Source: Pelobates cultripes (Eukaryota > Chordata > Amphibia > Anura > Pelobatidae). Taken from it: a stretch of DNA of 64,000 nt. The notes below the pieces were generated by a model that did no database searches, was not told the origin of the DNA, and saw only the letters and a program-made list of their open reading frames with translations. Both the position numbers and the translations under genes were made by a program. Below, piece by piece: positions 54,755 through 64,000 of this stretch (its first letter is position 1; every line of letters begins with the position of its first letter). The stretch lies in the NCBI GenBank assembly GCA_933207985.1, contig OW240921.1, positions 18,131,033-18,195,032 on the forward strand, in the 5' to 3' direction.

Positions 54755-55744
54755 TCATGTAGGTTCTTGTGGTCGGCCGCGTGGCACTTGAGTCCAAACT
54801 TTATTTAATTTCACTGGTGATTTGGTGTGTTGTGGTGCGGGAGTCGTCGTGGTAGTGAGAGGAATGTCCCAGGCCCGCAATATTTTCCTTCCTTCTTCGG
54901 GAGAAGCAATACTGGAATCTGTCCCATTGCGTTTGATTAAGAGTCTGGTTGGGAAGCCCCACTTGTACTGAATATTTGCCTCTCGTAGTGCTGCAGTGAT
55001 GGGGGCAAAGGCTTTCCTTTTCATCATTGTCGATGCAGATAGATCAATAAATAGCTTAATTTGATTGAATCGCCCCGGTGGGGGAGGGTTTCGTCGCGCT
55101 GCATGCATAACTCTTTCTTTAGTAGTAAAGTAATGTAACTTTGTGATTACATCTCTGGGGGTTTGTGGGCCCAGATGTTTTGGTTTGGGCAACCTGTGGG
55201 TCCGATCGAGTAAGAGCTCTCCATCCGTCAATTCTGGCACATATTCTTTAAAGATGCCTTGTACGTAGGATTGCAGCTCTTGCGGTGTGACTGATTCTGG
55301 GATCCCCCTCAGTCTGATGTTATTACGCCGATCTCTGTCTTCATGGTCGGCCACTTTGTCTTCTAGCTTTTTAAGTTTGTCTTGTAGTTCAGTATAAGCG
55401 TCTGCCAGAGAGTTATGGGCGTCTGTTATTTCATCTGCCCTTTCTTCTAACTTTGCAGTCCTGTCTCCCACTTGTTGGATGTCTGACCTGATGTCTGATG
55501 CTATTTGCATGAGGTCTGTGTGGAATGTGGATTTGAGGTCTGCAAGTAAGGACTTGAGAGTGGCAGTTGTAACTGGGGCAGAGTATTCAGCCATGCTGTG
55601 AGCAGGATCACTTACTTCCGAAACGGAGGTTGGTGAGCTCGGGCCGTCGGCGCCATCTTGTCCCGCCATATCCAGCATGGTGGCCGAGGTGAGGTGCATT
55701 TGAAGCGTTTTCTGCTTCAACTTCTTGCACGATTTCGTCGCCAT
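54755..55744 (-). CDS. L1 ORF1 protein, intact
   Basis: 329 codons with no break. Residues 60-140 are a heptad-rich coiled coil (LKSLLADLKSTFHTDLMQIA, TAKLEERADEI, LQDKLKKLEDKVADHEDR) that should trimerise; DRDRRNNIRLRGIPE opens the RRM at about 138; the C-terminal domain follows with KERVMHAARRNPPP and RLLIKRNGT near 265-270. Length is typical for vertebrate L1 ORF1p. It binds and chaperones the element's RNA in cytoplasmic particles. Start ATG at 55744 is the first in frame and lies 148 bp from the element's 5' end. Confidence 0.9.
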   Translation of the reverse strand: MATKSCKKLKQKTLQMHLTSATMLDMAGQDGADGPSSPTSVSEVSDPAHSMAEYSAPVTTATLKSLLADLKSTFHTDLMQIASDIRSDIQQVGDRTAKLEERADEITDAHNSLADAYTELQDKLKKLEDKVADHEDRDRRNNIRLRGIPESVTPQELQSYVQGIFKEYVPELTDGELLLDRTHRLPKPKHLGPQTPRDVITKLHYFTTKERVMHAARRNPPPPGRFNQIKLFIDLSASTMMKRKAFAPITAALREANIQYKWGFPTRLLIKRNGTDSSIASPEEGRKILRAWDIPLTTTTTPAPQHTKSPVKLNKVWTQVPRGRPQEPT

Positions 55745-55892
55745 TTGTATCCGTGGTATGCGGCAGGTGTTTACCCGCCGTTCTGTTGTGTTTTGCGGTC
55801 GGGTGTACGCCGTGGCTATGCTGCGAACACCATACAGCAGAGGAGCTCAGCACTCACGCGTCCGTCCTCGTCCGCCGCTAAGACACGCCCCC

Positions 55893-55908
55893 AACTGAGG
55901 GCTATTTT
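55893..55908. repeat. L1 target-site duplication, right copy
   Basis: Exact copy of the 16 bases at 49824, directly next to the L1 5' end. Confidence 0.95.
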
Positions 55909-56041
55909 ATATCTAATATCTTATATAGATCACTGAGTGAGATTTTAAAATTCTGTTCAACCACTAATTGCTGGTCATTAAATGATAAAAATTGTAAATT
56001 TGTGACTATTACACAATAATTGCTAATGAGAGTGACTGCTG

Positions 56042-56342
56042 TGATGGAGCTCCAGCACTCCAACTGAGTAACTCCATCAAGTCTGCTTCCTCGTAGCTAT
56101 TAGGCATCCTGGAGCAGTTTAGATCCAGTCAACGAAGCTGGACTGGGATCGCTGAAAGCCTTGTCCACCCTGGACCAGGCTACTATGTTTATAGCCCTGG
56201 GCATCTTTTTCATCATCAGAGCAGTAATCAGAGCTCTTTTCCCAAACACCGGACGACACTTGGTGAAGGTTAAAACAACAACTAACTTTAATACACACAG
56301 CACACATATGTATGCCCTCAGCAGCCTCATTTACATACCATA
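56042..56342 (+). repeat. LTR-like repeat related to 31288-32410
   Basis: Begins TGATGGAGCTCCAGCACTCC with GAGTAACTCCATC and TGCTTCCTCGTAGCTATTAG; includes CACCGGACGACACTTGG and a CTTTAATACACACAGC block. The order of blocks matches the 31.3-kb repeat with many differences. No coding part. Confidence 0.4.
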
Positions 56343-56402
56343 GGGTGAATATAGCACTACAGTACAAGTACTATAGTGCTCTATTCACCCTATTGTATGT
56401 AC
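56334..56402. repeat. Hairpin, ~70 bp
   Basis: CATACCATAGGGTGAATATA pairs with CTATTCACCCTATTGTATG; loop CAGTACAAG. Probably a MITE end inserted at the edge of the LTR-like repeat. Confidence 0.65.
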
Positions 56403-57078
56403 ATGAGGCTGTTGGGGGTCACCCTTGCTATTGCTATGGGAGGGTGGGGCCAGACAATAGCAAGGGCTGAGAACTAAATGGAAATTGAGGAGGGACAGGG
56501 CAGTTGGTTTGAAGTGCTCTGGCAATGTCACTGGAACAATGGGACAACACCCTGCTGGGGGGAAAAAAAGGACTGAAAAATGAGGGAGGGAGAAAGGTTC
56601 ATACATCCTGGACAATCAATACATTTAACATACCCTGCAACAATAATGGGCACAGGGTGACCAAAACACAAGAGAAATCTGGGTACCTGTCTGTCTTCCA
56701 TCCCAAGTGATGGTGACTACTGTCACAACAGCCAATTAAGTTATTATGGAATTGCCTCTGAATGAGTAATAAATTATTGCAACAAACACAATGAATAGTC
56801 ATCCGTTTTTCAATTTTTACCTTTGATGCAATACATTGCAACAGTTATTTACTAATGTAAGTTGAAAGTTTGGAATCTCTTCATACATTTTCTTTAATTC
56901 TGAAATTAAGAAATAAAGATTACCCAAAATTTGAATTGCATTTCTTCAAGCTTACATTCTGATTTTTACCTTTATATATTTTTAGGCTTGTACTTGTACA
57001 GAGCTAAATGTATGTTAAAAAATTCATACGTAATTATTCGCCAAAGTGAGAATTCAATGTGAAATCATAGCGAATTTC
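56403..57078. other. Gene-free stretch up to arm 2
   Basis: No exon recognised. Ends with AT-rich sequence that directly abuts the CR1 tail of arm 2; shares nothing with the flank of arm 1. Confidence 0.45.
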
Positions 57079-57277
57079 ATAGTTACATAGTTACATAGCT
57101 GAAAAGAGACTTGCGTCCATCAAGTTCAGCCTATCTCACATTTGTTTTTTGCTGTTGATCCAAAAGAAGGCAAAAAAAAACAGTTTGAAGCACAATTTTG
57201 CAACAAGCTAGGAAAAAAATTCCTTCTTGACCCCAGAATGGCAGTCAGATTTATCTTTGGATCAAGCAGTTATTACC

Positions 57278-60109
57278 CTACACTGAAAGATTATATCCTT
57301 GAATATTCTGTTCTTGCAAGTATGCATCTAGTAGCCGTTTGAACATCTGTATGGACTCTGATAAAACCACTTCTTCAGGCAGAGAATTCCACATCCTGAT
57401 TGTTCTTACAGTAAAAAAACCTTTCCTTTGCCTTAGACAAAATCTTCTTTCTTCCAGTCTAAACGCATGGCCTCGTGTCCTATGTAAAGTCCGGTTTGTG
57501 AATAGATTTCCACACAATGGTTTGTATTGGCCCGAATATATTTGTATAATATTATCATATCCCCTCTCAGGCGACGTTTTTCTAAACTAAATAGGTTTAA
57601 ATTTGTTAACCTTTCTTCATAGCCGATATGTTCCATTCCTTTTATTAATTTTGTAGCCCGCCTCTGCACTTTTTCTAGTGCCATCCTTCTTTAGAACAGG
57701 TGCCCAAAATTGCACAGCATATTCAATATGGGGTCTTACCAGTGATTTATAAAGAGGCAAAATTATATTCTTGTCCCGAGAATGAATGCCTTTTTTCATG
57801 CATGACAATACCTTACTGGCCTTGGCCACTGTTGATTGACATTGCACATTGTTGCATAGTTTGTTGTCTATAACAATTCCCAAGTCCTTTTCATGTGTTG
57901 TCATCCCTAATTCGCTTCCATTAAGGGTATACGTTGCTTGTGTATTCTTTACGCCGAAGTGCATAACTTTGCATTTTTCAACATTAAATGTCATCTGCCA
58001 TTTGAGTGCCCAGTCCCCCAGTCTATCTAAATCCCTCTGCAGCAAAGTAATATCTTGCTCACATTGTATTATTTTACAAGTTTTGTGTCATCTGCAAACA
58101 CTGAAACATGACTTTCAATGCGGTCTTCAAGATCATTTATAAACATGTTAAATAGAAGGGGTCCCAGAACAGACCCCTGAGGGACACCACTTGCCACCTG
58201 TGTCCAGCTTGAAAATTTACCATTAATGACAACTCTTTGTACTCTGTTTTTAAGCCAATGTTCTACCCAAGAACAAGCATTTTCATCTAGACCGATTTCC
58301 TTGAGTTTGAACACTAATTTATTGTGTGGAACTGTATCAAATGCCTTGGCAAAATCCAAATAGATCACATCCACGGCAACACCCTGATCTATACTTCTAC
58401 TTACTTCTTCGTAGAACGCAATCAAGTTAGTTTGACATGACCTGTGCTTCATAAAACCATGCTGATTTTTGCTGATAACCATGTTCTTCTCAAGGAATTC
58501 TTGAATATTATCCCTTAATAACCTTTCAAATATTTTACCAGCCACAGAAGTTAAGCTCACAGTTCTATAATTTCCAGGCAAGGATTTTGAACCCTTTTTG
58601 AATATAGGAACCACATCTGCCTTCCTCCAATCCTCCGGAACACTTCCTGAAAGAAAAGAATCTTGAAATATTAAAAACAGAGGTTCACTTATTTCTGCAC
58701 TTAGTTCCTTAAGTACACGTGGATGGATACCGTCAGGCCCTGGAGCTTTGTTTATATTAACTTTCTTTAGTTGCTGCAGCACCTTGTCTTGAGTTAACCA
58801 ATTACAATTATTGTGCAAGTTTTTAGTAGCAATCATTTGCACATCTATTGCCATGGGTTCTGCCTTAATATATACGGAGGAGAAATAGTGCTTTAAAATT
58901 CCTGCCTTTTCCTGGTCTTCATTAGCTAACACCCCCGTTTCAGTTTTTAGTGTACCTACACTTTCATTTTTGGTTTTTTTTAGAATTTATGTACTTAAAA
59001 AATGCTTTGGGGTTGGTTTTGCTCTCTTCAGCTATCATTATTTCATTTTGAAGTTTAGCAAGTCTAATTGCCTTTTTGCACGCATTATTTGCATCCTTAT
59101 ATCTTTTATAAGATGCATCTGTTTGTCCGATTTAAATGCTTTAAATCCCCTTTTCTTAGTTGTAATCTCTTGTTTTACTTCTCTACTAAGCCACATTGGT
59201 TTTAATTTGTTTCTTTTATATTTATTTCCCAACGGTACATACTGAGAAATGTACCTTTGTAATATTTGTTGGAAGATGATCCATTTATCCTCAGTGTTCT
59301 TTTCACTAAAGAGTTTATGCCAGTCAATATATTGTAAAGCTTCCCTTAACTTATTGAAATTGGCCTTTTTAAAATTATATGTTTTAGTATTCCCCATGTG
59401 CTTTTGTTTTTTTGAGTTTATTTCAAAGGACACTATATTGTGATCACTATTTCCCAAGTGCTCACCTACTTGAATGTTGGTCAAAAGATCAACGTTGTTT
59501 TTTAAAACCAGATCCAGCATCCATTCTAGTTGGTGCTTGTACAAGTTGTGACATGAACGTGTCATTTAACAAGTTTAAAAACCTAATTCCCTTTGCTGAG
59601 GCACTAGTCCCTCTGTCCCAATTTATATCCGGGTAATTAAAATCTCCAATAATTAAAGTGTTACCCAGATTTGCAGCTTTCTCAATTTGCTCAAACGGCT
59701 GTTGTTCCTCGTCAATATTAACATTAGGTGGTTTATAACATATCCCAACCAATAGTTGGTTTCCCTTCTTTTCCCCCAAGCAGATATTTACCCATACAGC
59801 TTCCACATTATCCTCCTCGCATTCCATTTGCTTAACATTTGGCTTTAAATCATGTTTGACATACAAACATACCCCACCACCCTTCTTGTTTTTCCTATCC
59901 TTCCTAAATAACATGTACCCATTTAAGTTAGCTGCCCAGTCATGTGTCTCATCCCACCATGTTTCAGTTATGCCTATTATATCACATTGTTTAGTGTATG
60001 TTAACGCCTCTAGTTCCCCCATTTTGTTATTTAGGCTCCTTGCATTAGTAAGCATACATTTAATATTATGCGTCACTTGTATATTTTGTGAATTTTCAAC
60101 ACTACACAT
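57278..60109 (-). pseudogene. CR1 ORF2, copy 2, more decayed
   Basis: Endonuclease start to about codon 200 in 59489-60109; then a small deletion near 59515 (GATGCTGGATCTGG in place of the longer arm-1 form) shifts the frame. The endonuclease end follows in 59038-59565 and the RT in 58069-58932 with motifs A and B and FADDTKL. A one-base loss just after FADDTKL (about 58080) and a five-base loss near 57683 break the rest. The C-terminus in 57278-57517 is in frame to its natural stop, unlike in copy 1. Confidence 0.9.
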
Positions 60110-60227
60110 CTTCTCTGTTCTGAGCTTGCCCCTCCCCCCGTTTCCACCCCCCTTATACTGTGCTAAAGCCCATCTCCTTTCTGTCCTATCTCCAATTTGT
60201 AGATTGCTATGACCCTCCCCCCTACTA

Positions 60228-61247
60228 CTAGTTTAGAATCTCTTCCAACCTTCTAGCCATCCTATCCCCCAGCACTGCAGACCCTCTCCCGTTTAGGTGC
60301 AAACCATCACCATTATAAAGGTTGTACCCAATCGCAAAGTCGGCCCAGTGCTCTAAAAACCCAAAACCCTCCTTCCTGCACCAAGACTTAAGCCACACAT
60401 TGACCTCTCTAATCTCCCGCTGCCTTTCCACTGTAGCACGTGGCACAGGTAATATCTCAGAGAATACCACCTTGGAGGTCCTTTTCTTAAGTTTGCCACC
60501 TAATTCCCTGAAATCATTCTTTAGGACCTTCCATCTTCCTCTTACTTTGTCATTGGTACCAACATGGACCATGACCGCTGGGTCATCCCCAGCCCCTCCC
60601 AATAATCCACCCACTCTGTCAGCAACATGCCGGACCCAAGCACCCGGGAGACAGCAAACTGTCCGGTTGAGCCGATCAGAGTGGCAGATTGCCCTATCTG
60701 CTCTCCTAATGATAGAGTCCCCTACCACCACAACCTGTCTTGCCTTCCTAACATTTTGATCCCCACCCGTACTAGGGGGGCTGTTAGCTCGGCTGTTAGA
60801 AGTAACAGCTTCCTCTAATACAGCTACTCCTGAGCTGATGCTCCCAACATCTTCCCTCAAACGGGCAAATCTGCTAAATTGCACCAAATCAGGACTAGCT
60901 AGCCCTTTCCTCTTCCCTCCCCCCCTGCTTCCTCGCCCCACTGTCACCCAGCTACATGCCTGTTCCCCATCTGTCTTATCTCCTCCCTCTCCACTACCTG
61001 TCCCCACTAAACTCTACTCAGTGAGCAGCAGACTCCTCTCAAGATTGTCAATCTCCCTCAAAGTTGCAATTTGCTTCTCGAGATCTCCAATCTGAGCTTC
61101 CAGAGAAGCCACTCGCACACAACCATCACAGAGGTATGGACCCTGGACGGGTACATCCAGGCATGCATACATGCAACAAGATGTGCATTGAGTCAAACCA
61201 GCAATCTTGCTAACACTCCTTTCCCCAGAAACAGAACAATAAAACAA
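60228..61247 (-). pseudogene. CR1 ORF1, copy 2
   Basis: Cys-rich and coiled-coil part in 61014-61247, TAG, then the esterase-like domain in 60228-61007 with the same catalytic motifs as copy 1. The only amino-acid change noticed in the esterase part is a Pro-to-Phe replacement (QFSRF against QPSRF), from a two-base difference. Confidence 0.85.
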
Positions 61248-61750
61248 TTACCTTGTTAGTTTTAACGCCTGGTTTTCTAACTCCTACTTGAAAGAGTCTA
61301 CTTAATAGAGGCTGCTTTCAAGTAATGTGAGCAAGCTCAGTGAGTTAGGGGTGTGCCTTTATGGGGATACAAATCCCACACAGGTGTAATTAATGAACAC
61401 TCCCCCAATCAATCAAGCAGCAGCACAAAAAAAGGGGGGAAAACCAGAACACAGAAAAAAAAAAAAAGTTAATTTAAAAAACAAAATATATATATATATA
61501 TTTTTAAACCTTACCAACTTTAAAGATTAAACAAAAATAAAATACAAACCACTCTCCACAGTATACAAACCACTCCAAGTAACTCCTGGTTTTCTGACTC
61601 CTACTTGAAAGAGTCTACTTAATAGAGGCTGCTTTCAAGTAATGTGAGCAAGCTCAGTGAGTTAGGGGTGTGCCTTTATGGGGATACAAATCCCACACAG
61701 GTGCAATTAATGAACACTCCCCCAATCAATCAAGCAGCAGCAGCACAAAC

Positions 61751-62332
61751 TTAAATAAACACTAGTCACCAGAACAACTACAGCTTATAGAATTTGTTCT
61801 GGTGAGTAGAACCATTACCTTCAGGCTTTTTGCTGTAAGCACTGTCTTTTCAGAGAAAATACAGTGTTTACATTACATTCACTGGCTACTCCTCAGATAG
61901 CTGTCAGAGATCCTCCCTGGGTCATGGCTGCCTACAATGCCTCCAAACATTCAGTATCTCCTCCCTCTGCATGCAGACACTGAACTTTCCTCAGAGATTG
62001 ATTGATTCAATTCATCTCTATAAGGAGATGCTGATTGGCCAGGGCTGTGTTTGAATCATGCTGGCTCTGCCCCTGATCTGCCTCTTTGTCAGTCTCAGCC
62101 AATCCTATGGGGAAGCATTGTGATTGGATCAGGCCACCACTTCTGATGATGTCCACAGACTGCTTGTTTTTCTGAGTCTAACAGCATGCAGAGTTATTAT
62201 AGGCTTGAATACAGTAAGATTTGTACTATATTTATGGAGACATGAGTGGCCCAGGGGGGGCTAGATGGTGGTTTTAACACTATAGGGTCAGGAATTCATG
62301 TTTGTGTTCTTGATCCTATAGTGATTCTTTAA
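61751..62332. mobile_element. Non-autonomous DNA transposon, mate of 41832-42413
   Basis: Inverted copy with the same ends (TTAAATAAACACTAGTCA and ATAGTGATTCTTTAA). It belongs to the duplicated segment rather than being an independent insertion. Confidence 0.75.
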
Positions 62333-64000
62333 GGCCAAAGAAACCTGCCTGGATGCATAGCTGACTTTCCTATCAAAAACAATTATACTTTAAAGCTGCA
62401 CTGTCACAAGCAATTATCTCTATAAACCAACTGGATGTAATATTGTGGAGGCAGTCATCTTAGAATTGTAGCATAACCTGCAAGCCCTCAGTGACAGTTG
62501 GTAACAAAAATAAAAGGCTACAGAGTCGACGCTGTCTGCAACCAATCAGAATCTACTACTTGCTTAGTGTTTCCCAGAAGTCCACTGTGCAAGAATACTG
62601 AAAAGGTTCTTTGAACTGTCTTATCATGCTGTATACCTACAAGGCCCAATTAGCTAAAATTATTTTATTCACTTAAAAAAACAACAAGAAAAAAAAACAA
62701 TGGCTGAACAGATTTAGAAATGATCAATGAAAGGTGCAGTCACAGTTTTGAGTATATGGAAGAATTGTTTTTGTTAATGTGCATTCAGTTATCCATGAAT
62801 TATTCTAAAAATGTTTAAACATTGGGCTATTTCTTTATTTGTTCACGGCTTGAGTTCACTTTTACAGATGGCAACAACATACAGATTTCTGACAAAGGAT
62901 GTATGGATCCCCATTTATGTGATGTACTCTTTGATTTGATAACTGGACTGAATGAAACCGAAAGAACTCTCCTTAATTGCACTTAACTTTAACATACAAG
63001 TTAAATAATCAATTCTAATAAGTTTTGTAATCACCAAAACACACTTGTAGTTGCTGCTTAAAAATATTATTTGTGCATTTTTTGTAATTTTATTATCATA
63101 AAAATATAAATAAATGTAACCAGCTAACCTTTTCATTGGATGTAGCCCTCTTTTTTCCCTTCTTTTCCTCTCCTAAAATTTCCACCCCACCTTAGTTTTT
63201 TCCTGTCTTCATGCCCTCTGCTTCTCCGATATCCCCTTCTAATCTGATGAAGCTTGCTTGATTTTGCTTTGGAGACCCCTTTAATAGTTTATTTCGCTAT
63301 TTGCTTAAACCTTTAAGGCTCCTGATGTACCTTAAGTTCATTGATTGCTGTCTGCCAGATTATTTTTTTGACTTGTGCTGACTCAACAGAAACATATTAA
63401 ATACTTAAATTACAAACCAGTGTAAAACTTTACTGATTTTGACTGGTTATATTTTTCTCTTGTATATAATGGACCCATTTGTGACTACATCCTTTTAAAA
63501 CTCTATGGTAATTGTGTATGCAGGATTCTCAAGGAATGCAAGTATGCACAATTTTGAATATTGCATATTAAAAGTGTTTTTTGTAAACACATTTTGTTTG
63601 CATTAGGTGACAATTTGAAATCTCACACAGCAGAACTGGTGTTACCTTAGTTCAAAACCTTTTTTCACTTGAGTACTCCTCGGCAGCCCATTTCCATGAA
63701 TTGTACCTCTCACATTAGCAAAATGTTTGTAATTAAAATAGTCGCATTTATTTCAAATATATAAATTTTTCTCTGTCCTATGGCCCCTTTTTCTCTGCCC
63801 TATGCTCGCCCTGCTTCTTCTCCACCCCAGGCATTCTCTGCGTCTCCTCCCACCCATGCCCTCCCTGTTTCTCCTCTGACCCAGGATCTCTCTGTTCCTC
63901 CACTCCGCCTCAGCCCCACAAACTGTTACACATGCAGACACACAGATACAGACAATGACGCACATACAGATATATGCAAAAAGAGAAAAAAAAAGAAAAA
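62333..64000. other. Gene-free part of inverted repeat arm 2
   Basis: Reverse complement of 40164-41831. No gene; from about 63905 it enters the short CA-rich patch matching the right edge of the arm-1 GT region. One small difference block (TCTCTTGTATATAATGG against the arm-1 complement) is visible at 63455-63470. Confidence 0.6.

Larger units (their letters stand above)
49840..55892 (-). mobile_element. Full-length L1 retrotransposon with target-site duplication
   Basis: Runs on the minus strand from 55892 to 49840: 148-bp 5' UTR starting GGGGGCGTGTCTTAGCGG, ORF1 (55744-54755), a 690-bp spacer with long pyrimidine/purine runs (54620-54690), ORF2 (54064-50246), about 400 bp of 3' UTR and a short A tail. 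Perfect 16-bp flanking duplications and one premature stop show a recent insertion. It lies in what is probably an intron of the second LU gene, antisense to it. Confidence 0.93.
57079..61748 (-). mobile_element. Full-length CR1 LINE, copy 2
   Basis: Inverted counterpart of the CR1 at 42416-47103 with the same 5' UTR duplication, ORF1, ORF2 and tail. It shares the amber codon in ORF1 and the two frameshifts near the endonuclease-RT junction, and carries additional private indels. Confidence 0.88.
57079..64000 (-). repeat. Large inverted repeat, arm 2 (continues past window)
   Basis: Reverse complement of 40164-47103 with only scattered substitutions and small indels in the stretches compared. 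Sequence still matches arm 1 at the final base, so the true length is greater. The copy begins at the left exactly with the CR1 3' tail (two TTACATAG units against four in arm 1). Confidence 0.95.

Overview
The window is vertebrate nuclear DNA, most likely from an anuran amphibian (frog). I infer this from the mixture of repeat families: CR1 and L2-like LINEs, an L1 with amphibian-type ORFs, Penelope-like elements (PLEs) with GIY-YIG endonuclease, a Tc1/mariner remnant, and many short TTAA-flanked and palindromic non-autonomous DNA transposons, together with a spliced Ly6/uPAR (LU) domain gene. The species cannot be named from sequence alone. There are no operons or prokaryotic features; coding capacity is a few short exons in a sea of transposons.

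Host genes: one complete-looking five-exon gene lies on the + strand at 6321-18830. It encodes a 265-residue secretory, probably GPI-anchored protein with two LU three-finger domains. All introns are phase 1. Exon 4 sits between two inverted ~2 kb TTAA-flanked transposons. One further LU half-domain exon (48731-48880) lies just right of a 100-N assembly gap and marks a second, incompletely visible LU gene, so the window is probably part of an LU gene cluster.

Layout: 1-6.3 kb, PLE terminal remnant, MITEs and an L2-like LINE (-). 6.3-18.8 kb, LU gene with transposon-filled introns. 19-34 kb, purine tract, 3'-truncated L1, PLE palindrome, Tc1 remnant, CR1 (-), LTR-like repeat. 34.3-36.1 kb, PLE with an open 353-codon reading frame. 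36.6-40.1 kb, CA and GT minisatellites. 40.16-47.10 kb, first arm of a very large inverted repeat holding a full-length CR1. 48.56-48.66 kb, gap. 49.84-55.89 kb, full-length L1 (-) with target-site duplication. 57.08 kb to the window end, second arm of the inverted repeat.

The points most worth checking are the >=6.9 kb inverted duplication that straddles the assembly gap and stops exactly at a CR1 3' terminus; the inverted transposon pair around LU exon 4; and a set of hammerhead-ribozyme-like cores in five scattered PLE ends. I found no evidence for a wholly new gene system; the novelty here is structural.
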